DNA of 64,000 nt, taken from the NCBI RefSeq assembly GCF_030814955.1, contig NZ_JAUSWB010000005.1, positions 124,001 to 188,000 on the forward strand, given 5' to 3'. Within the stretch, counting starts at the first letter, position 1; each line of letters begins with the position of its first letter. Made by a program: the position numbers and the translations under genes. Of this stretch, positions 51,606 through 58,448 are shown in pieces. Source of the DNA: Planomicrobium stackebrandtii (GTDB lineage: Bacteria > Bacillota > Bacilli > Bacillales_A > Planococcaceae). The notes beneath the pieces are model-generated. The model was not told the DNA's origin. It was given only the letters and a program-made list of their open reading frames with translations, and ran no database searches.

Positions 51606-52079
51606 ATGCATCTTCATAAGTATGAAAAAATTTGGCTGGTATTCGGTATTGCTTCACTGATCGTGTTTTTAAGCGTGGTCGGAGTGAGTGCATTTTCTCA
51701 AGACCATACCCCTGCGGGGGGGATGGAAACCATCGATCCTAAAAAAGTAAACGAAACCGCACCGTTCGATAATCCGGGAGTAACCCAATTGGACGATGAT
51801 ACGTACCAGGTCGCCATTGTTGCACTGGCTTTCGGCTATACGGCACCGGAACTAAAAGTGCCGGTTGGCAAGGAAATCGTTTTTAAAGTGACCAGCACTG
51901 ATGTGGTCCATAGTTTTACCATCGATAACACAAAGGTCAACATGATGGTCGTTCCAGGACGCATCACAACAAAATCCTACACATTTGAAAAACCCGGCAC
52001 GTATTTGATTCTTTGCAACGAATATTGCGGAACGGGGCACCATATGATGTATACAGAGATAGAGGTGTACGAGGAATGA
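51606..52079 (+). CDS. cbaB: ba3-type cytochrome c oxidase subunit II
   Basis: 157 residues, one N-terminal membrane anchor (~9-30) and an extracellular cupredoxin domain. The CuA ligands are complete: H102, C137, E139, C141, H145 and M148 (LCNEYCGTGHHMM), with spacing equal to Thermus ba3 subunit II. Accepts electrons from cytochrome c. Its stop overlaps the subunit I start. Confidence 0.93.
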   Translation: MHLHKYEKIWLVFGIASLIVFLSVVGVSAFSQDHTPAGGMETIDPKKVNETAPFDNPGVTQLDDDTYQVAIVALAFGYTAPELKVPVGKEIVFKVTSTDVVHSFTIDNTKVNMMVVPGRITTKSYTFEKPGTYLILCNEYCGTGHHMMYTEIEVYEE

Positions 52080-53728
52080 TTGCTGTGCAAGATCGCAAAC
52101 TCGCTTTATGGAATATTGGTGTAGCTTATGCCGCATTTTTAATCGGTACATTATGTGGGCTGCTTCAGGTCTTTATCCGCAACGATGCTCTTCAGCTGCC
52201 AGCTTGGCTGGATTACTATCAAATTCTAACGGCACATGGCGTGCTGCTCGCACTTATCTTTACGACATTCTTTATTTTTGGTTTCTTTATTACGGGCATG
52301 AGCAAGAGCCTTGGAAGCTTTGGCCCGAAAGTCCGGTTGTTTTCCTGGGTCGGTTTCTGGGTGACGCTGCTTGGGACCGTAATGGCGACTGCCATGATCG
52401 TGGCAGGAGAAGCTTCTGTTCTGTACACCTTTTATGCGCCGCTAAAGGCAAGTGGCTTTTACTATGTAGGACTTGCCTTGGTGATTATCGGAACATGGAT
52501 CAGCAGTTTCGCGTTAGTCGGGCATTACCGGGTATGGCGAAAAAATAACAAAGGACAGTTGAGCCCGTTGTTCGCGTTCATGACCATCACCACAATCATC
52601 ATGTGGATCATCGCGTGCCTTGGTGTGGTCGCGACAGTCGTGTTCCAATACATCCCGTGGGCATTCGGCTGGACCGATACCATTGATGTGGAACTGAGCC
52701 GTACCTTGTTCTGGTTTTTCGGGCATCCCTTGGTATACTTCTGGCTGTTGCCGGCATATATGGCTTGGTACGTTATTGTCCCGAAAATTCTTGGGGTAAA
52801 AGTATTCAGCGATTCGTTGGCTCGTTTGTCTTTCGTTCTCTTTATCCTGTTTTCCATTCCGGTCGGTTTCCACCATCAGCTGACAGAACCCGGAATTTCG
52901 AACTTCTGGAAGTTCCTGCAGGTGGTCCTGACGTTTATGGTCATCGTTCCTTCATTAATGACAGCATTTTCGATGTTTGCAACTTTTGAAATTGCCGGAC
53001 GCAAAAATGGCGGAAAAGGCCTTTTCGGATGGTTTACGAAGCTGCCTTGGAAAGATATCCGCTTCACGTCCATTTTTATCGCCATGGCATTCTTTATTCC
53101 CGGTGGGGCTGGCGGCATTATCAATGCCAGCTTCCAGCTGAACGAAGTCGTCCACAATACCTTATGGATTGTTGGACATTTCCACATCACGGTCGGAACG
53201 CCAGTGGCCATGACGTTTATGGGACTGACATTCTGGCTGATCCCGTATCTGACAGGAAGAAAATTCACGAAAGCCATGAAGATGCTTGGATTGGTCCAAA
53301 TCATCACCTGGTCGATCGGGATGCTCTTGATGTCAACATCGCAGCATATTTTAGGGCTTCTCGGAGCGCCGCGAAGAACTGCATATTCAGGCTATAACAA
53401 TCACCCTTCCGCAATGGAATGGTTTGACGGCATCCTGACTAATCATGTCACAATGGCCGTCGGGGGAAGCATTCTCTTCGTTTCGGCAATGATTCTCATC
53501 TATATCGTTGTCATGACGATGTTCTTATCGCCTAAAGCGATTGAAGAGAAGGACTTAGTGGACTTCCCGATGGCGGAAAGCGACATGTCCCGCACTCCGA
53601 AATGGCTGGAAAACTGGTGGATTTGGATCGGCCTTGCTGTGCTGCTCATTGCAGTAGCGTACGCGATTCCATTAAGCCATATGATTCAACATGCACCTCC
53701 AGGCTCGGAAGGATTCAAAACTTGGTAG
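52076..53728 (+). CDS. cbaA: ba3-type cytochrome c oxidase subunit I
   Basis: About 550 residues, twelve or more helices. The ATG at 52076 overlaps the subunit II stop (ATGA) and follows GAGGTG; a longer in-frame reading from 52013 is rejected. Haem ligand H in LTAHGVLLAL, CuB site with the His-Tyr pair in FFGHPLVYFWLLPAY, HH in VGFHHQLTEPG, and the haem ligands in VGHFHITVGT. B-family haem-copper oxidase, which pumps protons and has high oxygen affinity; that fits Fnr control. Confidence 0.94.
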   Translation: MIAVQDRKLALWNIGVAYAAFLIGTLCGLLQVFIRNDALQLPAWLDYYQILTAHGVLLALIFTTFFIFGFFITGMSKSLGSFGPKVRLFSWVGFWVTLLGTVMATAMIVAGEASVLYTFYAPLKASGFYYVGLALVIIGTWISSFALVGHYRVWRKNNKGQLSPLFAFMTITTIIMWIIACLGVVATVVFQYIPWAFGWTDTIDVELSRTLFWFFGHPLVYFWLLPAYMAWYVIVPKILGVKVFSDSLARLSFVLFILFSIPVGFHHQLTEPGISNFWKFLQVVLTFMVIVPSLMTAFSMFATFEIAGRKNGGKGLFGWFTKLPWKDIRFTSIFIAMAFFIPGGAGGIINASFQLNEVVHNTLWIVGHFHITVGTPVAMTFMGLTFWLIPYLTGRKFTKAMKMLGLVQIITWSIGMLLMSTSQHILGLLGAPRRTAYSGYNNHPSAMEWFDGILTNHVTMAVGGSILFVSAMILIYIVVMTMFLSPKAIEEKDLVDFPMAESDMSRTPKWLENWWIWIGLAVLLIAVAYAIPLSHMIQHAPPGSEGFKTW

Positions 53729-53741
53729 GAGTTGAGGAATA

Positions 53742-53825
53742 ATGTTCACGATGGTCATTTCATTGACGGTTGTCTTTATCGCATTTACGGCAATGCTGGT
53801 CGAAATCTCTTCGACGGAAGAGTAA
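53742..53825 (+). CDS. Tiny membrane peptide at the end of the oxidase operon (27 residues)
   Basis: ATG 53742 with GTTGAGGA upstream, 13 bases after the subunit I stop; TAA at 53823. Nearly the whole peptide is one membrane helix (MVISLTVVFIAFTAMLVEI) with an acidic end. Not recognised; plausibly an extra small subunit of the oxidase, like the short single-helix subunits of other terminal oxidases. Confidence 0.6.
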   Translation: MFTMVISLTVVFIAFTAMLVEISSTEE

Positions 53826-53889
53826 ACTGAAGGCATAAGCTTTGGTTTTTCAAAGTGACTGAGAAGATTTGGATAAAATTTTATGAAAG

Positions 53890-53920
53890 AGCCTTTTGCT
53901 AAGTCGGCAAAAGGCTTTTC
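53890..53920 (+). terminator. Terminator of the ba3 operon
   Basis: AGCCTTTTGC pairs with GCAAAAGGCT around TAAGTCG, followed by TTTTC. Confidence 0.85.
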
Positions 53921-53950
53921 TCTGTCTTTAAATACATGCGCTGTGGATTT

Positions 53951-54030
53951 ATGGTCGCTCGTAAGAATTTGTGGTCGCTTAATTTGATTTGCAGTCGTTC
54001 AACTAAATTTACGGTCGCTCAGCCCAAATC
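53951..54030. repeat. Tandem repeat block 2: four units of exactly 20 bp
   Basis: Units begin at 53951, 53971, 53991 and 54011, each opening with a decamer close to ATGGTCGCTC and continuing with a variable decamer close to GTAAGAATTT. Same family as block 1 at 33271-33370. It follows an operon terminator, as block 1 does. Confidence 0.88.
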
Positions 54031-54141
54031 CCCACAAAAAAACCCATCCCCTTGAAGGTGGTGACAAGGGATGGAAATTGTATTCCTTTTAAATGTTCTA
54101 TAATATTGGAAGCAAAAGAACAGGAAGTTGAGGCTTATGCG

Positions 54142-54699
54142 ATGACCATCATTGAAATGATTTTTACAGCAATAAGCTTGATTTGGGTCAGTGAATTCCT
54201 AATTTTCCGCAATCGCGGCATCGGACAGGGCGATCCATTGGAAAAACGCACTTTTTTTTCGATATTAGCAGCTTTGATCGGCACAATTCTTGCAGCGGCA
54301 TTTTTTCAGGAACTGGAGCCGTTCGAGAATCTGGTTATTATTAGCCAACTGCTGGGGATTGTTTTGCTGGCGCTGGGGGTTTTTCTGCGGTTTTGGGGAA
54401 TTTTGCATCTCAAGTCGCAATTCACACGTTACGTTACAGTTCGCGAAGGCGATGAAATTGTCAGCACTGGCCCTTACCGGAAGCTGCGCCATCCGCTTTA
54501 TACCGGCTTGCTGTTCATCACACTTGGCATGGCTTTGTTTTTCAGCAGCCCCATTGCTGCGGTTCTCGGAAGTGGAGCGATGATATGGGCTTTGCTTCAG
54601 CGAATCAATTACGAAGAGCGGTTGCTCATTGAGAAATTTGGCTCGGATTATCAGCAATGGATGAAAGAGCGTGCGCGGCTGATTCCTTTCATCTACTGA
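54142..54699 (+). CDS. Isoprenylcysteine carboxyl methyltransferase-like membrane protein
   Basis: 185 residues from the ATG at 54142 (TTGAGG upstream). Four to five helices. The family signature is GPYRKLRHPLYTGLLF near 112-127, followed by EERLLIEKFGSDYQQW near 156-171. Bacterial members of this ICMT/phospholipid methyltransferase group have mostly unknown substrates. Confidence 0.85.
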   Translation: MTIIEMIFTAISLIWVSEFLIFRNRGIGQGDPLEKRTFFSILAALIGTILAAAFFQELEPFENLVIISQLLGIVLLALGVFLRFWGILHLKSQFTRYVTVREGDEIVSTGPYRKLRHPLYTGLLFITLGMALFFSSPIAAVLGSGAMIWALLQRINYEERLLIEKFGSDYQQWMKERARLIPFIY

Positions 54700-54802
54700 C
54701 ATCTGCAAGGCCGACAAATAAACACATGCCTCTGACCAAAAGCTTTTATTCGCCGTTCCGGCTTATAAAGGCTTTTTTGTTTGAGTGAGCATTTCTTTTT
54801 AC

Positions 54803-54840
54803 ATCGTACACGATATAGTTTAATGTAAATCGTGTGCGAT
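54803..54840. promoter_or_regulatory. Candidate OhrR operator
   Basis: ATCGTACACGAT (54803-54814) and ATCGTGTGCGAT (54829-54840) form an inverted repeat with one mismatch; each half is itself nearly palindromic, and the centres are 26 bp apart. It ends 25 bases before ohrA, so a dimer on each half would block transcription. Confidence 0.65.
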
Positions 54841-54865
54841 ATAAATGACTGGAGGTACATATAAA

Positions 54866-55285
54866 ATGAAAACACTATTTGAAACAACGATGATTAACAC
54901 AGGCGGAAGAGACGGGGCTGTATATTCACCGGACAATATTTTCTATTTGGATGTAGCAAAACCACAGGCTCTTGGCGGTTCAGCGACAACGGCTACGAAT
55001 CCTGAACAGCTTTTCGCGGCAGGTTACAGCGCATGCTTTAACAGCGCATTGGAATTGGTGCTGGAAGCTGGTAAAGTGGAAATAGAGAAAAGCGAAGTCA
55101 CAGCAACTGTTGCATTGATCGGCGATAAGGATAACGGCGGCGTTAAGCTGGCAGTGAAACTTGTTGTCGACATCACCGGCATCGAAGAAGAGCTGAAACA
55201 CGAATACGTAGAAAAAGCGCATCAGTACTGCCCATATTCAAAAGCGATCAAAGGATCAGTGGATGTGGAAATCAGCGTTCGATAA
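54866..55285 (+). CDS. ohrA: Organic hydroperoxide resistance protein (Ohr)
   Basis: 139 residues from the ATG at 54866 (GGAGG ten bases upstream). Thiol peroxidase of the Ohr/OsmC fold with redox cysteines C57 (YSACFNSAL) and C122 (YCPYSKA), and the active-site R16 and E48. Detoxifies organic and fatty acid hydroperoxides. First gene of the ohrA-ohrR-gpx group. Confidence 0.94.
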   Translation: MKTLFETTMINTGGRDGAVYSPDNIFYLDVAKPQALGGSATTATNPEQLFAAGYSACFNSALELVLEAGKVEIEKSEVTATVALIGDKDNGGVKLAVKLVVDITGIEEELKHEYVEKAHQYCPYSKAIKGSVDVEISVR

Positions 55286-55308
55286 TCTTTAGTATAGGTG
55301 AGATGCAA

Positions 55309-55746
55309 ATGGAAAAACCGACAAAACTTGAACAGCAATTATGCTTTGAAGTCTATAAAGCTTCCAGTAACTTTTCGAAGATGTATGCAAAAGCGTTAGA
55401 GCCGTTCAATCTGACATTTCCGCAGTACCTGGTGCTCCTGGTTCTCTGGGAGCAAGACGGACTGCTGACGAAAAATATCGGTGAACGGCTGGGGCTTGGC
55501 ACAGGAACCTTAAATCCGATCATCAACCGCATGATCGAACAAGGGCGACTGACTAAACAGCAATCCCAAACAGACAAGCGCGCATTTACCATTTCACTAA
55601 CCGATAAAGCACGGAGTGAACATGCAGGAGTCGAGCAAGCCGTCCTGGAAAAACTAATCTGCTGCAATTTTATGGGCGTCGATGCGATTGAACTGATGAA
55701 AAACCTGAAAGAGCTGAATGCTTCTTTTAAGAGCATGAATCTGTAA
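55309..55746 (+). CDS. ohrR: OhrR peroxide-sensing MarR-family repressor
   Basis: 146 residues from the ATG at 55309. The sensing cysteine C12 lies in QQLCFEVYKASSNFSK, as in B. subtilis OhrR (C15). Winged helix GLLTKNIGERLGLGTGTLNP near 55-74. Two more cysteines near the C-terminus (LICCNF) leave a two-cysteine mechanism possible. Encoded 23 bases after ohrA, so it should be autoregulated through the operator at 54803. Confidence 0.93.
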   Translation: MEKPTKLEQQLCFEVYKASSNFSKMYAKALEPFNLTFPQYLVLLVLWEQDGLLTKNIGERLGLGTGTLNPIINRMIEQGRLTKQQSQTDKRAFTISLTDKARSEHAGVEQAVLEKLICCNFMGVDAIELMKNLKELNASFKSMNL

Positions 55747-55785
55747 CAGAAGTGATTCTCAAGCAAAAATGAGGAGTGATGCCAG

Positions 55786-56262
55786 ATGAATATTTACGAT
55801 ATTGCCGTGACAAAGCCGAACGGAGAAGACTATCAACTAAGCGAATACAAAGGCAAAGCCATGCTGATTGTCAATACGGCAACCAAATGCGGCCTAAGAG
55901 ACCAGTTCGACAGCCTGGAGAAAATGTATGAGGACTATAAAGACCAGGGATTAGTAGTTTTAGGCTTCCCATCCAATCAATTCGGCCAGGAAAAAGCTAC
56001 CGGCGAAGAAGCGCAGGAAGCTTGCCGCACAACTTATGGGGTGACGTTCCCGATGCACGACCTGGTGAAGGTTAACGGCAAAGATGCGCATCCGCTTTTC
56101 AACTATTTGACCGATAACACAAAAGGATTTCTATCAAGCGGGATCAAATGGAATTTCACAAAATTCTTGATTGACCAAAATGGCAACATTGTTTCAAGAT
56201 TCTCTCCAAAAGACAAACCCGAATCATTTGAAAAAGACGTTCAGAAAGTGTTGGCTAAGTAA
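55786..56262 (+). CDS. Glutathione peroxidase family thiol peroxidase
   Basis: 158 residues. Peroxidatic Cys C35 in NTATKCGLRDQ replaces selenocysteine; the Gln of FPSNQFGQ and Trp of IKWNFTKF complete the active site. In Bacillus-type cells this enzyme is expected to use thioredoxin. It follows ohrR by 39 bases, giving a compact peroxide defence group. Confidence 0.93.
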   Translation: MNIYDIAVTKPNGEDYQLSEYKGKAMLIVNTATKCGLRDQFDSLEKMYEDYKDQGLVVLGFPSNQFGQEKATGEEAQEACRTTYGVTFPMHDLVKVNGKDAHPLFNYLTDNTKGFLSSGIKWNFTKFLIDQNGNIVSRFSPKDKPESFEKDVQKVLAK

Positions 56263-56433
56263 AGTTATGGAATGACGTAGCATATGGCCATTATTCTTCT
56301 GCAGGTACTTTAAAAGTAGCTGTGAAGTGCTTGATTGGCTATACTGATCGCACGTAAGCCGAACATTTCTGTTTCACTCTAGCCCTTGATGTGATAAGCT
56401 GTACATCATCGTAGCAGTAATGGAGTGATTAGA

Positions 56434-56619
56434 ATGAGCAAAGCAAAAGCGAAAAGCGGTACAGGTCAAGGAACCGGCAAAAAAGGCTGGACTCGCTGGA
56501 AAGCAGGCGCCAACAAAGCCAAAAGTTTTAAACCTTACACCAGCAAAAACAATAAAAAAGCCGACGAACCAAAAACAGAAAAAGAACGAGCTTCTGAATC
56601 TGAATGGGTCGATGAATAA
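56434..56619 (+). CDS. Small basic protein (DUF3934-like)
   Basis: 61 residues from the ATG at 56434 (GGAGTG upstream). Starts with a Lys/Gly-rich region (KAKSGTGQGTGKKGWTRWKA) and ends acidic (SESEWVDE). The Gly-Lys-Gly-Trp pattern recalls the Bacillus DUF3934 family; this is from memory and unsure. Possibly nucleic-acid-binding. Confidence 0.65.
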   Translation: MSKAKAKSGTGQGTGKKGWTRWKAGANKAKSFKPYTSKNNKKADEPKTEKERASESEWVDE

Positions 56620-56752
56620 ATAGGAAAGCTTTGTTGTCCAAAAGGGCAACTTTTTTTATTCAATTTTTGAGGAATAGATGAATCATGAAAGTTTTTCCGG
56701 AAAAGTGTAAGATGGAATAACAGCCGTTTTTTAACGGAAGGAGTGAAAAAGA

Positions 56753-57532
56753 ATGAAAAGTGTATCAGATCCGTTATTGAATATTCCGGAAAAAGAAGAA
56801 TTGTATCAGAGAATCGCCGAGTATTCTGATGAAACAACCATAATTCATTCTAAACAAAAGGTCTTATACATAAATCAATCAGGCGCTGAGTTTTTAAAAG
56901 CCAGCCAAGCCGAACTTGTCGGGGCGAATGTAGTAGACGTCTTTACGGAAGATTATAAAGAAATGATTGCTGAGCGAATCCGCAAAGGCATGGAGGACCG
57001 AACCATCGGAGAATTGATGGATACGACCGTTAAACGCTTTGATGGGACAATAGCTGAGGTTGAATTGTATTGCTACCCTGTTGAATATGGTGACACGACG
57101 GCAATTCAATCCATTATACGAGACGTTACAGTTCAGAAAAAAAACGAGCGCGAATTGCTGCAATTGAAAAAAGAAGTTTCAACGCCAATCGTTCCGATTA
57201 TCGATGGCTTGGCTGTTATGCCGCTTGTCGGCTCGGTGGATGGCGATCGAAGCACACGGTTGCTCGATATTATTCCGCAGAAAGTTCAAGGACACGAACT
57301 GCACTATCTCATCGTCGACGTTTCGGGTATTTACAATATCGACAATGTGGTAGCAGAGTTTCTTTATAAAATAGACCAGATCATGCGCTTGTTGGGCATT
57401 GGGTTAATTTTTACTGGAATTCGTCCGGAACTGGCGTTAAAAGCTGTGGAAGCACGTGTGGATTTCAGTCAATTAACAACCATGGGTACAGTAAAGCAGG
57501 CGTTGAAAAAACACTTAACCGCCAATTATTAA
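56753..57532 (+). CDS. PAS-STAS stressosome protein (RsbR-like)
   Basis: 259 residues. PAS domain ~20-130 (QSGAEFLKASQAELVGANVV) and a STAS domain ~140-255 (YLIVDVSGIYNIDNVVAEFLY, GLIFTGIRPELALK). RsbR paralogues feed signals into the sigma-B stressosome. Here the sensor is PAS instead of the globin-like RsbR domain, and it lacks the LOV cysteine motif NCRF of YtvA, so it is not a blue-light sensor. The phosphorylatable Thr/Ser positions of RsbR are partly replaced. GGAAGGAGTG precedes the ATG. Confidence 0.85.
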   Translation: MKSVSDPLLNIPEKEELYQRIAEYSDETTIIHSKQKVLYINQSGAEFLKASQAELVGANVVDVFTEDYKEMIAERIRKGMEDRTIGELMDTTVKRFDGTIAEVELYCYPVEYGDTTAIQSIIRDVTVQKKNERELLQLKKEVSTPIVPIIDGLAVMPLVGSVDGDRSTRLLDIIPQKVQGHELHYLIVDVSGIYNIDNVVAEFLYKIDQIMRLLGIGLIFTGIRPELALKAVEARVDFSQLTTMGTVKQALKKHLTANY

Positions 57533-57557
57533 ATTCTTGCTTTGCCTTTAAAATCGC

Positions 57558-57586
57558 TTGTCAAATTTATGAAAGTGATTTATAGT
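57558..57586 (+). promoter_or_regulatory. Promoter of the ribonucleotide reductase operon
   Basis: TTGTCA (57558-57563) and TATAGT (57581-57586), spacing 17; the transcript should begin near 57593. Confidence 0.75.
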
Positions 57587-57592
57587 TTAGAA

Positions 57593-57639
57593 ATACAATA
57601 TTTAGTGTTTTTTATTGAACAGAAAACTATATATGGTAG
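57593..57639. promoter_or_regulatory. Two NrdR boxes
   Basis: Box 1, ATACAATATTTAGTGT at 57593-57608, fits the NrdR consensus ACACWATATNTWGTGT at 15 of 16 positions. Box 2 at 57624-57639 (AAACTATATATGGTAG) fits the core more loosely. Their centres are 31 bp apart, the spacing usual for cooperative NrdR binding, and both overlap or follow the transcription start, so repression is expected. Confidence 0.75.
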
Positions 57640-57644
57640 AACCA

Positions 57645-57843
57645 ATAATGAAGGTGCCTGAAAAGGCTTAATAGGGAATCCGGTAAATTCCGGAGCTGTT
57701 CCCGCAACTGTAAGTGCTGACGAGCCATCACAATCCACTGTCCAATGGACGGGAAGGAGATGGCAAGGACGACGCACGAGCCAGGAGACCTGCCTTCGTT
57801 ATAGTTTATGATCTTCTCCGGGAGCTGAGAGGGATAACGAAGG
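57645..57843 (+). ncRNA. Cobalamin (B12) riboswitch
   Basis: Conserved elements in order: GAAGGTGCC (57650-57658), GGGAATCCGGT, CCGGAGCTGTTCCCGCAACTGTAA (57690s-57710s) and the B12 box GCCAGGAGACCTGCC (57780-57794). P1 closes with ATAATGAAGG and CCTTCGTTAT (57793-57802). A second ATAACGAAGG at 57834-57843 can pair with the same CCTTCGTTAT, giving the switch between ligand-bound and free forms. A terminator follows at 57899. Cobalamin should switch off the operon. Confidence 0.95.
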
Positions 57844-57898
57844 TATTTTGTGTGGAGCAGCTCCTTTTTGCTGGCTTCACTCGACATTCTGCGTTTTC

Positions 57899-57931
57899 AA
57901 CCCATCCTCCCCGAGAGGATGGGTTTTTCTT
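57899..57931 (+). terminator. Riboswitch-controlled terminator
   Basis: AACCCATCCTC (57899-57909) pairs with GAGGATGGGTT (57915-57925), followed by TTTCTTTTT, 31 bases before the first gene. Confidence 0.88.
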
Positions 57932-57955
57932 TTTGTGATAAAAATGGAGGATTGA

Positions 57956-58447
57956 ATGCAAATGACAGAAGCGTTAGCTGCAGGTGTAGCAAGAACCATT
58001 CAAACAAGGCTGGTGCTGCCGCCTGACACCAATCATATGGGCACTATTTTCGGCGGCACGGTATTGGCATACATAGATGAAATTGCTGCGATTACTGCGA
58101 TGAGGCACAGCGGCAAAGCAGTCGTGACGGCTTCAATCGACACTGTGAATTTCCTGTCTTCTGCAAAAGTGGGGGATGTCCTTATTTTAGAAGGTGTTGT
58201 TATATCTACCGGAAGAACATCGATGGAAGTATACGTGAAAGCTGAATGCCAGCAAATTGAAAAAGGCACTAAAAGTTTGACAACAACCGCCATTCTGACG
58301 ATGGTTGCTGTCGACAGCGATAGCAAACCGACTCCTGTAACCGGGGTGATTCCAGAAACGGCAGCTGAAGAACAACTATTCAATAGCGCACAAGAAAGAA
58401 AACAACGCCGCATGCAAGTGAACGAATACGCAAAGGAGCTGAGCTGA
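57956..58447 (+). CDS. Acyl-CoA thioesterase (hotdog fold, YkhA-like)
   Basis: 163 residues, single hotdog domain with LPPDTNHMGTIFGGTVLAYID near 21-41, the family active-site region (N, GG, D), and a C-terminal basic tail. Hydrolyses acyl-CoA esters. It starts 5-6 bases after GGAGG (ATG 57962 is an alternative) and ends one base before the reductase gene. Its presence in a B12-controlled nucleotide reduction operon is unusual and unexplained. Confidence 0.88.
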   Translation: MQMTEALAAGVARTIQTRLVLPPDTNHMGTIFGGTVLAYIDEIAAITAMRHSGKAVVTASIDTVNFLSSAKVGDVLILEGVVISTGRTSMEVYVKAECQQIEKGTKSLTTTAILTMVAVDSDSKPTPVTGVIPETAAEEQLFNSAQERKQRRMQVNEYAKELS

Positions 58448-58448
58448 T

